Origin: Moraxella boevrei DSM 14165
GTDB taxonomy: Bacteria; Pseudomonadota; Gammaproteobacteria; Pseudomonadales; Moraxellaceae
Assembly (NCBI RefSeq): GCF_000379845.1
Contig: NZ_KB903771.1
Coordinates: 62,001-126,000, forward strand
Reading direction: 5' to 3'
DNA: 64,000 nucleotides
Shown here piece after piece: positions 9,145 to 19,226 of the stretch (position 1 is its first letter; every line of letters begins with the position of its first letter). A program made the position numbers and the translations under genes. The notes below the pieces were generated by a model. It was not told the origin of the DNA. It made no database searches and saw only the letters and a program-made list of their open reading frames with translations.

Positions 9145-10191
9145 TTAACTTAATTTTTGACACATATCCAACATCCGATTGGCATAACCCCATTCGTTAT
9201 CATACCAAGCAAAAACTTTAAATTGTTGATGGTCACCGTTACCGACCGACATAGTTTGCAAACTGTCAATAATCAGCGAATACGGCTCATGCACAAAATC
9301 ACTAGACACTAACGGCTCATCGCTATAACCCATAATGCCAAAAAATGCCTGCTCGCTCGCTTGTTTTAACACTTGATTAATGCCATTGATATCAGTGGGT
9401 TTGTCAAACACCAATGTTACATCGATACTTGCCACGTCAAGGGTCGGTACTCGTATCGAATGTCCGTTAATTTTACCCTGCATACTTGGCAATACCCGCT
9501 CTACCGCCCCAATGCTACTCGATGTGGTTGGAATAATATTAAAACCAGACGCCCTAGCACGGCGTAAATCTCGATGCACTTGGTCAAGCACATTTTGGTC
9601 GGCAGTTACCGCATGGATTTCCGTCAGCATCGCCGTTTTGACCCCAAACGCCCTATCCAGTACCGCAAGCAATGGCACTAAGGCTTGTGTGGTACACGAC
9701 ACCCCAGAAATAATCGCTTTATCACAGCTTAATTGTTGCTCATTGACCCCAATCACGATGCTAGCATCGACTTTGTCAAACGGTGCAGAGCCGATAATCA
9801 CCTGTTTTGCCCCTGCGTGAATGTGCTGATGCGCATCGTCATAACGGCGAAAATGCCCCGTGCTTTCTAGCACGATATCCACGCCAAGCCCTTGCCAATC
9901 AAGGTTTTTTGGGTCGGCTTGTTGCAACACATCAATCGTATATGAGTGTCCATTTACATGAATGTGAAATTGTTGATTTTTTAGGCAAATAGCCACGTCA
10001 AATCGGCTGTTTAAGCGACCATGCGTACTGTCATATTTTAACAAATGCAACAAAACTTCGGCATCTGCCACATCATTAATTGCCACAATGCAAAAATTTT
10101 GCGGACGATTGGTTGCCAAACGTTGTAAATACGCACGCAACACATTTCGCCCAATCCGCCCAAAACCATTGATTGCCAAAGTTCGCATCAA
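9145..10191 (-). CDS. Glyceraldehyde-3-phosphate / erythrose-4-phosphate dehydrogenase family
   Basis: A 348-residue NAD-dependent phosphoaldehyde dehydrogenase. The N-terminal Rossmann motif is INGFGRIGR, followed by INDVADAE; the Asp suggests NAD preference. The catalytic Cys sits near residue 165 in SGVSCTTQALVP, the His in the HAVTADQNVLDQVHRDLRRARA segment, and the C-terminus has WYDNEWGYANRMLD. The FVHEPYSLIIDSLQT and NRMLD features look closer to E4P dehydrogenase (Epd, pyridoxal-phosphate synthesis) than to a glycolytic GAPDH, but the split is not safe by eye. Oddly, the near-invariant SCTTN reads SCTTQ and the following Cys is Ala. It stands alone, downstream of the adk terminator. 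Confidence 0.85.
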   Translation of the reverse strand: MMRTLAINGFGRIGRNVLRAYLQRLATNRPQNFCIVAINDVADAEVLLHLLKYDSTHGRLNSRFDVAICLKNQQFHIHVNGHSYTIDVLQQADPKNLDWQGLGVDIVLESTGHFRRYDDAHQHIHAGAKQVIIGSAPFDKVDASIVIGVNEQQLSCDKAIISGVSCTTQALVPLLAVLDRAFGVKTAMLTEIHAVTADQNVLDQVHRDLRRARASGFNIIPTTSSSIGAVERVLPSMQGKINGHSIRVPTLDVASIDVTLVFDKPTDINGINQVLKQASEQAFFGIMGYSDEPLVSSDFVHEPYSLIIDSLQTMSVGNGDHQQFKVFAWYDNEWGYANRMLDMCQKLS

Positions 10192-10233
10192 TCATTACTC
10201 AATATTATTTTTAAATACTTAATGTTTAAACAG

Positions 10234-10275
10234 AAAAATCCCACACAATTAAGTTAAAAACTTGCGTGGGATTTT
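10234..10275 (-). terminator. Terminator of adk
   Basis: Outer arms AAAATCCCAC and GTGGGATTTT flank an inner AAGTT/AACTT pairing. Read on the minus strand, a T-run follows the stem, just past the adk stop codon. Confidence 0.75.
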
Positions 10276-10297
10276 AACAAGCTGACAAGCATAAGAA

Positions 10298-10966
<669 letters not shown>

Positions 10967-11106
10967 TTAACAGTTAAAATAAAAAACCAAACAACAAACA
11001 ATCTGACAACAATACGCCTAATCGCTAAAAATGGCAAGTGTTTTTTGTGAAATTATGGTTTAAATTTACCAATTTAAAAATTTTTACAAAATTATCCCAA
11101 TTTCTC

Positions 11107-11170
11107 CGTTCACACCGAGCCTGTGGAGACCTGACAAAGCCGTTATGTTTTGACAAGCTCAAGCCGAAAC
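11107..11170. repeat. Degenerate REP-like element between adk and nadR
   Basis: Left arm CGTTCACACCGAGCCTGTGG and right arm TTTTGACAAGCTCAAGCCG are imperfect versions of the core arms of the element at 45897-46018 (CGTTCG...GAGCTTGTCGAA and its partner). The copy is eroded, has no open frame, and sits in an intergenic gap. Confidence 0.5.
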
Positions 11171-11180
11171 CTTTGATAAT

Positions 11181-12254
11181 TTAGCCTTTCTCAGTGTAAC
11201 GCTTAAACACCACTTTATCAATAAAATCAACCGCTTGCAAAAAACGCTGATGATAATCAGGATTATCAATATAAAACGGCGAAATCTGATGCCGAGTAAA
11301 AATGCTTTTTAACCGATGTTCAAAACTTTGACGCTCATTATCACTGCCAAGCGACCGCATACCGTCCGCCACCCATGCCACATTACTCGCTAACATCAGC
11401 GTATAATCCAAGCGAAATTCATCAATACACGCCGTCAAAAATGGGTGCGTTTTGCCTTCATATACTTCACAAAACGCCTGCGTGGTAACAAAATCGGTAT
11501 CCACCAAGGTTAACGGTGCGGTAGCAAGCTGTTTGGCGTGGCGAATGGCTTGTTCATGGTCGCTTGCCATCAGCGGATAATCGCTGTATTGCATGCCAAG
11601 CTCCGTCCCACCCAAATCCGTTTCCACAAAAATCCGCCCCATTTCTAGCGAAAAACTCGCCCCATAATAATTGGCTAATTTATGCAATAACGTGGTTTTT
11701 CCCGAACTTTCACCACCGACAATCGCAATGGTTTTGGTATAGTCAGGGCGAGCTTGCGGATGGATAACATCCCAATACAACGCAGGATTGGCATGGATTT
11801 TGGTGCTGTCAAACCCAAATTGATAGGGTGTCGTCATCACAGGTAACGCCAAATCCAACTTAGCAAATGGGTGAGCTTCATCCACAAATAAAATCGGCGG
11901 TTCATCATCGGCTAACCCTTGGCGAAGTTGTGGGAAATCTTGCAAAATCTGCCCCAATACTGCATTCACTTCCGCTACATCTAAATCATCATGGTTTTTA
12001 TCAAAGACATCATCAAAAGTTGGTTTTACCAAATTTGGCAACAGTGCCACTTTCACAAACGGCAAATCGGCAAACGCCATACTTAACCAACGAGCCTTAT
12101 CTTTTAACGCAATGTTAAAATCAGGGTTGGGCTGTGGGTGCGGTGTTACCAACAAAAATAACTGATCAACCTGCCCACAAGCGTGCAACACACTACGAAC
12201 TTGACCCAAATGCAACGGCTCAAAATGCCCAATCATGACACCGATTTTTTTCAT
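11181..12254 (-). CDS. nadR: NadR-like NMN adenylyltransferase / nicotinamide riboside kinase
   Basis: A 357-residue, two-domain protein without the N-terminal helix-turn-helix of enterobacterial NadR, so a pure enzyme rather than a repressor. The N-terminal nucleotidyltransferase fold shows GHFEPLHLGQ and, near residue 152, STKIHANPALYW. The C-terminal kinase has Walker A GGESSGKTTL near residue 181 and DTDFVTTQAFCEVYEG. In functional NMN adenylyltransferases the first motif ends HxGH and the second reads S/T-x-IR; here the second His is Gln and the Arg is His, so the adenylyltransferase may be weak or dead while the riboside kinase looks intact. Start chosen at ATG 12254 with AAGG upstream. 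Confidence 0.8.
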   Translation of the reverse strand: MKKIGVMIGHFEPLHLGQVRSVLHACGQVDQLFLLVTPHPQPNPDFNIALKDKARWLSMAFADLPFVKVALLPNLVKPTFDDVFDKNHDDLDVAEVNAVLGQILQDFPQLRQGLADDEPPILFVDEAHPFAKLDLALPVMTTPYQFGFDSTKIHANPALYWDVIHPQARPDYTKTIAIVGGESSGKTTLLHKLANYYGASFSLEMGRIFVETDLGGTELGMQYSDYPLMASDHEQAIRHAKQLATAPLTLVDTDFVTTQAFCEVYEGKTHPFLTACIDEFRLDYTLMLASNVAWVADGMRSLGSDNERQSFEHRLKSIFTRHQISPFYIDNPDYHQRFLQAVDFIDKVVFKRYTEKG

Positions 12255-12527
12255 ACACAACCTTTTAGTCAAAATATTTATTTGTTAAATTAACGCCATT
12301 GTACCGCAAAATGCTGTGAAAAAAAACCATGCAAAAAACAATCAAATTGCTTAAGTAACTGGTTAATTAATTGTGTAACTTTTGCTAAAACTTTGTTACC
12401 AAAGCAACACAAGAAACAACCCAATTTTGCAAAAATTTTTGTATAATAAATTCATAGCAAATCAAATGCTTATCAAAAAATTTGTTATTTTACTTTCTAA
12501 ATTTTTGACAAAAGGAAAACTCCTAAC

Positions 12528-12740
12528 ATGGCAAAACTTACCAAATTACACCGCTCCATCAATCACCGTATGATTGCAGGCGTGATGGGTGGTATTTCTG
12601 AATATTTGGGCTGGCGTCCGAATATGGTGCGACTGCTGTTTGTCATCGTATCGTGTGCCAGCGCTGCTGTACCGGGGATTTTGATTTATTTGGTGCTGTG
12701 GATGGTGATGCCAAATGCAACGCCTAGCTCATACGCTTAA
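12528..12740 (+). CDS. PspC-domain small membrane protein
   Basis: A 70-residue protein: the LHRSINHRMIAGVMGGISEYLG start is the PspC domain signature, followed by one long hydrophobic helix ending LVLWMVMPN. PspC-like proteins sense or respond to envelope stress, but a stand-alone copy like this has no demonstrated role. No pspA or pspB is adjacent. AAGGA lies just upstream and a clear terminator follows. Confidence 0.85.
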   Translation: MAKLTKLHRSINHRMIAGVMGGISEYLGWRPNMVRLLFVIVSCASAAVPGILIYLVLWMVMPNATPSSYA

Positions 12741-12804
12741 ATTATTAACAAATACTTAATTTAAAAAATAACGACAATACAGAATTCAACCCAGTTTCCT
12801 CCTG

Positions 12805-12833
12805 CCCTGATATAATATCAGGGTATTTTTTTT
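12805..12833 (+). terminator. Terminator after the PspC gene
   Basis: Stem CCCTGATA / TATCAGGG with a TAA loop, followed by TATTTTTTTT. It separates the PspC gene from proA, so proA needs its own promoter; a TATAAT at 12847 is a candidate -10. Confidence 0.85.
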
Positions 12834-12899
12834 GTATGTTTTTAAGTATAATAAAAATGCTCAGAAATCAATTTGATTAAAAATAAAAAGGATGGCCAA

Positions 12900-14192
12900 A
12901 TGAATATCACCGATACCAAAACTTATATGCAAAATCTTGGCAAATCGGCTCGCCTTGCTAGCTCTGCTCTAGCATCCGCCACTACTAAAGACAAAAACAA
13001 CGCTCTACTTGCGATTTTTGACAGTTTAAAATCCGCCAAAGATAAGATTTTATCCGCCAATGCCACCGATATGCAAAATGGACGTGAAAAAGGCTTAGAT
13101 AGTGCATTACTTGACCGCTTGGAACTCACCGATAGCCGATTTGATGCCATGTTGCAAGGGCTAAAAGATGTGGCAAATCTGCCTGACCCTATCGGCGAGA
13201 TTACGGATATGACTTACCGCCCCAGTGGCATTCAGCTTGGTAAAATGCGAGTACCGCTTGGCGTAGTCGGTATGATCTACGAAAGTCGCCCAAATATTAC
13301 AATTGAAGCGGCGAGCCTTGCCCTAAAATCAGGCAATGCCATTATCTTGCGTGGTGGTTCGGAAGCGTTTTATTCCAATCAAGCCCTTGCCAAATGCGTG
13401 CAGGAGGGTCTGATTAAAGCAGACTTACCCTCTGAGTGCGTACAAGTCATTGCCACTACCGAGCGTGAAGCAGTGGGCGAACTCATTACCATGACCGACT
13501 TTGTGGACGTGATTATCCCACGTGGCGGTAAGGGGCTGATTGAACGCATTAGCCGAGATGCTCGCATTCCTGTGATTAAACATTTGGATGGTAATTGTCA
13601 TACCTTTGTAGCAAGCTCTGCTGATTTTGAGATGGCAATCAACATTTGTGTCAATGCCAAAACCAGTCGTTATGGTACGTGTAACACGATGGAAACGCTA
13701 CTCATTGACCAAAAAATCGCCGATGACTTTTTACCAAAAGTTAGTGAAGCCATGGTTAAAGCTGACAACGCCATGCAACTGCGTGTGTGTGAAAACAGTT
13801 TTGCTATTTTAACACCCTTGGTATATTTGCAAAATCATGTTACTAAAGCAAATGAAGAAGACTGGCACACCGAATACTTAGCACCGATTTTGGCGGTAAA
13901 AATCGTGAGAGATATTGATGAAGCGATTGCCCATATTAATCATTATGGCAGTCATCACACTGACGTGATTTTGACCAATGACTATAAACAATCGCTAAAA
14001 TTCATGCGAGAAGTGGACTCAAGTTCGGTTATGGTGAATGCTTCTAGCCGATTTGCCGATGGTTTTGAATACGGACTTGGGGCGGAAATCGGTATTTCCA
14101 CCGACAAAATCCATGCTCGTGGACCTGTTGGTTTACATGGCTTAACATCACAAAAGTGGGTGGTGTTTGGGCATGGAGAAATTCGTAAATAA
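12900..14192 (+). CDS. proA: Gamma-glutamyl phosphate reductase ProA
   Basis: A 430-residue NADPH-dependent enzyme that reduces gamma-glutamyl phosphate to the semialdehyde, the second step of proline synthesis. Motifs in order: [44 protein letters not shown] with the catalytic Cys, and [18 protein letters not shown] at the C-terminus. The start at 12900 has AAGGA about 8 nt upstream; an upstream in-frame start would add nine non-conserved residues. No proB is adjacent. Confidence 0.96.
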   Translation: MNITDTKTYMQNLGKSARLASSALASATTKDKNNALLAIFDSLKSAKDKILSANATDMQNGREKGLDSALLDRLELTDSRFDAMLQGLKDVANLPDPIGEITDMTYRPSGIQLGKMRVPLGVVGMIYESRPNITIEAASLALKSGNAIILRGGSEAFYSNQALAKCVQEGLIKADLPSECVQVIATTEREAVGELITMTDFVDVIIPRGGKGLIERISRDARIPVIKHLDGNCHTFVASSADFEMAINICVNAKTSRYGTCNTMETLLIDQKIADDFLPKVSEAMVKADNAMQLRVCENSFAILTPLVYLQNHVTKANEEDWHTEYLAPILAVKIVRDIDEAIAHINHYGSHHTDVILTNDYKQSLKFMREVDSSSVMVNASSRFADGFEYGLGAEIGISTDKIHARGPVGLHGLTSQKWVVFGHGEIRK

Positions 14193-14229
14193 CTGCATTA
14201 TACTGTCATTTTCACCTGTTATTTAATAA

Positions 14230-15282
14230 TCAAGACGTTGGTAACAAATTTTTAATCGCAGTTACCAACGCATCAATTTGTTCTTTGGAGGTGTCAAATG
14301 ACGTCATCAGACGCACCTCGCCTGCTTTGATATCGGTATCATAAAACTCAAACTGGGTGTGTAATTGGCTTACTACATCGGGTGAAAAGCGGGCAAATAC
14401 TGCATTAGCATGAACAGGGTACAAAACTTCAACGCCATCTAAGTTTTTGATTTCATGATATAAATAATTTGCCATATCGTTGCTATTTTTTGCCAGTTCT
14501 CGCCACAAATCATCTTCAAACCACGCCAAAAACTGTGATGCGACAAAACGCAACTTTGAGCCCAGCTGCATATTACTTTTTCGCAAACGTCGCATTTGCT
14601 CGTCAAGGCTCGGATTTAGCACAATCAAGCCTTCACCAATCATCAAGCCATTCTTTGTACCGCCGATTGACAGCATATCAATGCCCAAATTTGCCAAATC
14701 CGACCAATCAGCATCCAACGCTACCAAGGCATTGGACAATCTTGCCCCATCCAAATATAAATACAAGCCAAATTCTCGGCAAACATTGGCAATTTCACGG
14801 ATTTCATCTAGGGTATAACACATGCCAAGCTCGGTGGTTTGGCTGATATACACCACGCTAGCTTTTGCCGTGTGTTCGCTTTGATTGCGATGATAACAAA
14901 AATCATGCAACCCACTTGCCGACAGCTTACCGTCAGGCGTGTCCACCGCCAACAGCTTCATGCCACCGATATATTCAGGGGCAACGCTTTCATCATTGTT
15001 AATATGGGCTTCTTTGGCACAAATCACCGCCCCACAGCGTGGCAACAGCGACTGCAAGCCCAACACATTCGCCCCAGTGCCATTAAACACCAAATAACAA
15101 CTCGCCTGCTCGCCAAATTTTGATTTAATCAAATGCTTTAACGCCACGCTATAGGTATCATGCCCATATGCTTTATCGTGCCCACCATTCGCCCGTGCAA
15201 TCGCTTGTAAAATCGTAGGATGCACACCCGAATAGTTATCCGATGCAAAGGTAAAATGTTCAGGGTTATGTAAAATTTTCAT
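14230..15282 (-). CDS. ltaE: Low-specificity L-threonine aldolase
   Basis: A 350-residue PLP-dependent enzyme splitting threonine or allo-threonine into glycine and acetaldehyde. It begins with FASDNYSGVHPTI (the SDN of the family), has YGHDTYS, HINNDES near the substrate site, LDGARLSNA with the PLP-binding Asp, and GGTKNG with the Schiff-base Lys near residue 205. It is the last gene of a minus-strand run putP-lpxK-ltaE and is convergent with proA. The family is sometimes annotated as beta-eliminating lyase. Confidence 0.9.
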   Translation of the reverse strand: MKILHNPEHFTFASDNYSGVHPTILQAIARANGGHDKAYGHDTYSVALKHLIKSKFGEQASCYLVFNGTGANVLGLQSLLPRCGAVICAKEAHINNDESVAPEYIGGMKLLAVDTPDGKLSASGLHDFCYHRNQSEHTAKASVVYISQTTELGMCYTLDEIREIANVCREFGLYLYLDGARLSNALVALDADWSDLANLGIDMLSIGGTKNGLMIGEGLIVLNPSLDEQMRRLRKSNMQLGSKLRFVASQFLAWFEDDLWRELAKNSNDMANYLYHEIKNLDGVEVLYPVHANAVFARFSPDVVSQLHTQFEFYDTDIKAGEVRLMTSFDTSKEQIDALVTAIKNLLPTS

Positions 15283-15332
15283 TAATTAACCTTAATTTAA
15301 ACTATCATAAAAATAAAAAATGATTGCAAAAA

Positions 15333-16373
15333 TTATAATACCTTATCACCAAGCAAATCATTTAATTGTTTATCCAAAATTTGGTAAACTTTATCATTTA
15401 ACACGGCATTTACAGGCAATACCCAAATTCTGTTTGCCAATTTACAGATTTCTTGATTTTGCGATCGTATATCTTGTAATAATAATCGTACTTTTACCGC
15501 ATCTTTTTCAGTCAGAATAATGGGTAAATCTGGCAAATTGTCAAAATCGCTTAGACTAAAATCGTGATGGTCTGGCAATGGTTTTTTTAGCAAATCAAAG
15601 CCCAATTTTTCTAAACTATTAAAAAACCGCTGTGGATAGCCAATACCTGTCATTGCAATAACCTGTTGCGGTGCTAATGTTTGTTGTTTGTCAAATAGTC
15701 CTTGTAAAGGCTGTTCGGCTAGTTGCATGGTACAGACATTAATAAAATTTTGTTTGGTATTGTCATTCACATGATAAATCACGCTGGTATTTGGCTCATG
15801 TAAACGGCTTATCGGCTCACGCAAAAAACCAACTGGTAACCGTTGCCGATTGCCAAAACCACGCACGCTGTCCACCACAATCCAGTTTTTATCACGGTCT
15901 AGGGCGTGATGTTGCAAACCGTCATCTGCCAAAATAATCTGCAAATCTGGATAATGTTGCAACAATAAATCTATCGCCTGCCCACGATTTGGGCAAACAC
16001 TCATCGCTACGCCTGTTGTTTGCACAATCAAACATGGCTCATCGCCGACTTGTTTTGGCGTGTCAAATAAGGTTACCAGACGTGGCATAAGCGAACTATC
16101 ACCGCCATAACCACGGCTGATAACGCCAACCCTGATGTTTTTTTGTTGCAAGTATTGGACAAAATTAATTATCAATGGCGTTTTGCCACTTCCGCCCACC
16201 GTGATATTGCCAATCACTATCACAGGTACAGACGGATAGTAGACTTTTTTTAAACCGTGTTGATACAACTTTTTATTTAACCAACTTAACATAGCATAAA
16301 GCCATGCTAAAGGTAGCAAAAACCACAGCCACAGGGCTTGTTTTTGCCACGCTTTTAAAAAGATTGCTTGCAT
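15333..16373 (-). CDS. lpxK: Tetraacyldisaccharide 4'-kinase LpxK
   Basis: A 346-residue inner-membrane-associated kinase that adds the 4'-phosphate to lipid A precursor. An N-terminal hydrophobic anchor (LWFLLPLAWLYAML) is followed by VIVIGNITVGGSGKTPL (P-loop near residue 64), the VISRGYGG motif, and the DDGLQHHAL motif. The C-terminal LTEKDAVK segment is also typical. It starts 8 bases after the putP stop, so the two are probably cotranscribed. msbA and kdsB, common neighbours elsewhere, are absent. Confidence 0.95.
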   Translation of the reverse strand: MQAIFLKAWQKQALWLWFLLPLAWLYAMLSWLNKKLYQHGLKKVYYPSVPVIVIGNITVGGSGKTPLIINFVQYLQQKNIRVGVISRGYGGDSSLMPRLVTLFDTPKQVGDEPCLIVQTTGVAMSVCPNRGQAIDLLLQHYPDLQIILADDGLQHHALDRDKNWIVVDSVRGFGNRQRLPVGFLREPISRLHEPNTSVIYHVNDNTKQNFINVCTMQLAEQPLQGLFDKQQTLAPQQVIAMTGIGYPQRFFNSLEKLGFDLLKKPLPDHHDFSLSDFDNLPDLPIILTEKDAVKVRLLLQDIRSQNQEICKLANRIWVLPVNAVLNDKVYQILDKQLNDLLGDKVL

Positions 16374-16381
16374 TTTTTGCC

Positions 16382-17893
16382 TTATTTTTGGGCTTGATAA
16401 GCAAAGTTTGCTTCAACAAAGCGGTTTTCCACGTCATTGCCATTTTTGGTTTGCATGGAGACGACATAGATTGCCAATGTTGCCAAAATAAAACCCGGAA
16501 TGATTTCGTATAAGCTACTGCCTGTTAAAGGCTTCCACGCCACAACCGTCAAAGCACCGATAATCATACCTGCTAAAGCCCCTTGTGCGGTCATTTTTCG
16601 CCAAAATAATGACAAAATCACCACAGGCCCAAATGATGCACCAAAGCCTGCCCAAGCATTTGACACCAAGCCTAATACTTTACTTTCAGGATTATAAGCG
16701 ATGACAATGGCAATCAAGGCAATCAACAGCACCATTAAACGCCCAATCCACACCAACTCTTTTTGGCTGGCGTTTGGGCGGATAAAGCCTTTGTAAAAAT
16801 CTTCGGTAATCGCACTAGAGCAAACCAATAATTGACAACTTAAGGTACTCATCACTGCCGCCAAAATCGCTGATAATACAATGCCCACAATCCAAGGGTT
16901 AAACAAAATTTGCGACAAAGTAATAAAAATACGTTCACTATTTACCGTACCTGTGGCATCTTGCATTTGAGCGGTTAATTCAGGGTTCGTGGTAAAATAT
17001 GCCAAGCCAAAATAGCCGACCGCAACCGCACCACCTAGACATAAAATCATCCACGTCATGCCAATTCTGCGTGCGTTATCAAGCGATTTCACATTTTCAG
17101 CCGCCATAAAACGTGCCAAAATATGCGGTTGTCCAAAATAACCCAAGCCCCACGCTGCCGCCGAGATAATGCCGATAAAACTTGTGCCAAATAAAAAACT
17201 GTCATATTCCACATTATTTGCCGAGCTTGCCAATGCTAGTGCTGATTGGATTTCGCCCATGCCACCAAGATTGAGATACACCATCACAGGGGCAAGAATT
17301 AACGCAAAAATCATCAAACTTGCCTGAATGGTATCCGTCCAACTCACCGCCAAAAAACCACCAACAAAGGTGTAGATAATGGTCGCACCCGCACCAAGCC
17401 AGAGAGCCGTCTCATAACTCATGCCTGTAAACAAACTTTCAAACAGCCTTGCACCTGCCACCACACCTGCTGCACAGTAAATGGTAAAGAAAAACAAAAT
17501 AATCCCTGCGGTAGCGATTTTCATCACCTTTTGTGTACCACCAAAACGATGATAAAAATACTCTGGTAACGTCAAAGCATTGTTATTAAACTCGGTAAAA
17601 ATACGCAACCGCCCTGCAACTAATAGCCAGTTTAAATACGCCCCAGTCACCAGACCAACGGCAATCCACGCTTCACTCAAACCGCTTAAATAAATCGCAC
17701 TGGGCAAGCCCATCAACAGCCAGCCTGACATATCGGACGCACCTGCAGACATCGCCGTTACAAAACTGCCTAAACTACGCCCACCCAAAATATAATCATC
17801 AAAACTGCGAGTGGCAAAATACGCCACAAAACCAATGCCAAGTACCATAATCAAGTACAAAGCAAAGGTAATATATACTGGATTACTAAACAT
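16382..17893 (-). CDS. putP: Sodium/proline symporter PutP
   Basis: A 503-residue member of the sodium:solute symporter family with about 13 helices. It starts MFSNPVYITFALYLI at 17893 with AAGGA upstream; a longer in-frame start would add a charged, non-conserved leader. The stretch ATRSFDDYILGGRSLGSFVTAMSAGASDMSGWLLMG is the sodium-binding start of helix 2 in PutP, and the GFGASFGP motif near the C-terminal part is also conserved. No putA is next to it. Confidence 0.93.
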   Translation of the reverse strand: MFSNPVYITFALYLIMVLGIGFVAYFATRSFDDYILGGRSLGSFVTAMSAGASDMSGWLLMGLPSAIYLSGLSEAWIAVGLVTGAYLNWLLVAGRLRIFTEFNNNALTLPEYFYHRFGGTQKVMKIATAGIILFFFTIYCAAGVVAGARLFESLFTGMSYETALWLGAGATIIYTFVGGFLAVSWTDTIQASLMIFALILAPVMVYLNLGGMGEIQSALALASSANNVEYDSFLFGTSFIGIISAAAWGLGYFGQPHILARFMAAENVKSLDNARRIGMTWMILCLGGAVAVGYFGLAYFTTNPELTAQMQDATGTVNSERIFITLSQILFNPWIVGIVLSAILAAVMSTLSCQLLVCSSAITEDFYKGFIRPNASQKELVWIGRLMVLLIALIAIVIAYNPESKVLGLVSNAWAGFGASFGPVVILSLFWRKMTAQGALAGMIIGALTVVAWKPLTGSSLYEIIPGFILATLAIYVVSMQTKNGNDVENRFVEANFAYQAQK

Positions 17894-18035
17894 ATATTTA
17901 TCCTTAAACCTATCCTTCACCAAACAATCACGCCCATTGATAAAACTAATCAACAACCTATCAATATTTTTTTAAATCACTGATATTTAAGATTTTAATT
18001 TTATACTTTTGTTTGCCAATCGTCCGCCCAAAATA

Positions 18036-18073
18036 AAATTGCTAGATTTATTTATGGAAAAACCTAGCAATTT
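18036..18073 (-). terminator. Terminator of the lptE-holA operon
   Basis: A 10-bp perfect stem AAATTGCTAG / CTAGCAATTT with an 18-base loop, followed on the minus strand by a short T-rich tract. The loop is long, so efficiency is uncertain. It lies just past the holA stop. Confidence 0.6.
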
Positions 18074-18138
18074 ATTTTAACATCTTTTTGCACAAACTGA
18101 CAATAAGCACACAATTAACTTTCATCGGTTTAAATGGG

Positions 18139-19188
18139 TTAAATTGAATGAAATATCGGCTCACCTGCCAGTTGTAACGCCGACTGATATAACAGCTCCC
18201 ATGCAGGTTGCTGAGTTAAGCCTTTCACCGCTTGATCACAGCGATACGCCAAATCCGTCCATTCAGCAAAGTTCTGTTCATGGTGCAAATGCCGATTTAA
18301 CGCATTTTGGTACAGACCTTGTTTGCTCTGCCAAATGCCTAATTCTGCAAAACTTTGTCCACTCGCCAATGCTTGCAGGGTTCGCATATCTTTGGTAATC
18401 ACCCATAACACAAGCGTTTCAGGCTCTTGGGCATGTTTTAAATGCTGTAAAATTTCTACCACTTTTGCCACGTCTCCTGCCAACATCGCATCAGACAAAT
18501 CAAAAGTGGTAAAATGCGACTGACTCACCAAGCCGTCTTGCAACGCAACTTCATCCACCATTGTAAAATCTTGCTGTAAAGTTGGGTTATATAAATAAGA
18601 TAATCGCCACAAGGTTTGATACGCACTTAACAAGTTATGTTCGGTATGGCTCATCAACTGTTGCCATGCGTTTGGGGTAAGTTTAATACCAAATTTTTGG
18701 GCTTGACTGTGTAGCACGTCATGGCGTTGGCGTTCTTGATACAGTTGACAATCTACCACCATGCCACATTGTTCACATAATTGAAAAAACACGCTTTTTT
18801 GACTTTTTTTGTCAAATTTATCCATTAAAATAATTAAACAATTTGCACCGTCTTCCCCTTGTTCTACATCGGCTTTTGTGGTTTCGCAAAAAACGTTTAA
18901 CTCGTTTAAAATTTCTTTATCAGGTTTATAGTTGCCTTGAGCAATCACCACTTTTTTATCATCAAACAACGATAAACTATTAAGCTCTGCTAAAATATCT
19001 TGCCAAGATTTTGCACTGGTAATATCCATGCGTTGAATGCTCATATTCGCCTGTTGCCAATACGGTTGCCACGCTTCAATCAGCCATTGTGGTAATAACG
19101 GCTCATCACCGTGCAACAGCCATAGCCCTGTAACAGGGGTTTTGGCGTGTTGGGCTTGCTGATAGACTTGCAAAAAGGTTTGGTGCAT
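18139..19188 (-). CDS. holA: DNA polymerase III delta subunit HolA
   Basis: A 349-residue clamp-loader subunit that opens the beta sliding clamp. The N-terminal GLWLLHGDEPLLPQWLIE and FDDKKVVIAQGNYKP are typical HolA, the middle has LIILMDKFDKKSQKS, and the LEHA/HLKHAQEPETLVLWVITKDMR segment fits the collar domain. lptE is directly upstream (38 bases), the usual lptE-holA order; leuS, which often heads this operon, is absent here. Confidence 0.9.
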   Translation of the reverse strand: MHQTFLQVYQQAQHAKTPVTGLWLLHGDEPLLPQWLIEAWQPYWQQANMSIQRMDITSAKSWQDILAELNSLSLFDDKKVVIAQGNYKPDKEILNELNVFCETTKADVEQGEDGANCLIILMDKFDKKSQKSVFFQLCEQCGMVVDCQLYQERQRHDVLHSQAQKFGIKLTPNAWQQLMSHTEHNLLSAYQTLWRLSYLYNPTLQQDFTMVDEVALQDGLVSQSHFTTFDLSDAMLAGDVAKVVEILQHLKHAQEPETLVLWVITKDMRTLQALASGQSFAELGIWQSKQGLYQNALNRHLHHEQNFAEWTDLAYRCDQAVKGLTQQPAWELLYQSALQLAGEPIFHSI

Positions 19189-19226
19189 AGATTAGAATAG
19201 CTAAAAACAGATTTAAAAAAACAACG

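Noticed and set aside
12382-12573. A 63-codon frame overlapping the PspC gene start
   Set aside because: Low-complexity Lys/Leu/Asn composition in promoter DNA; runs out of frame into the real PspC gene.
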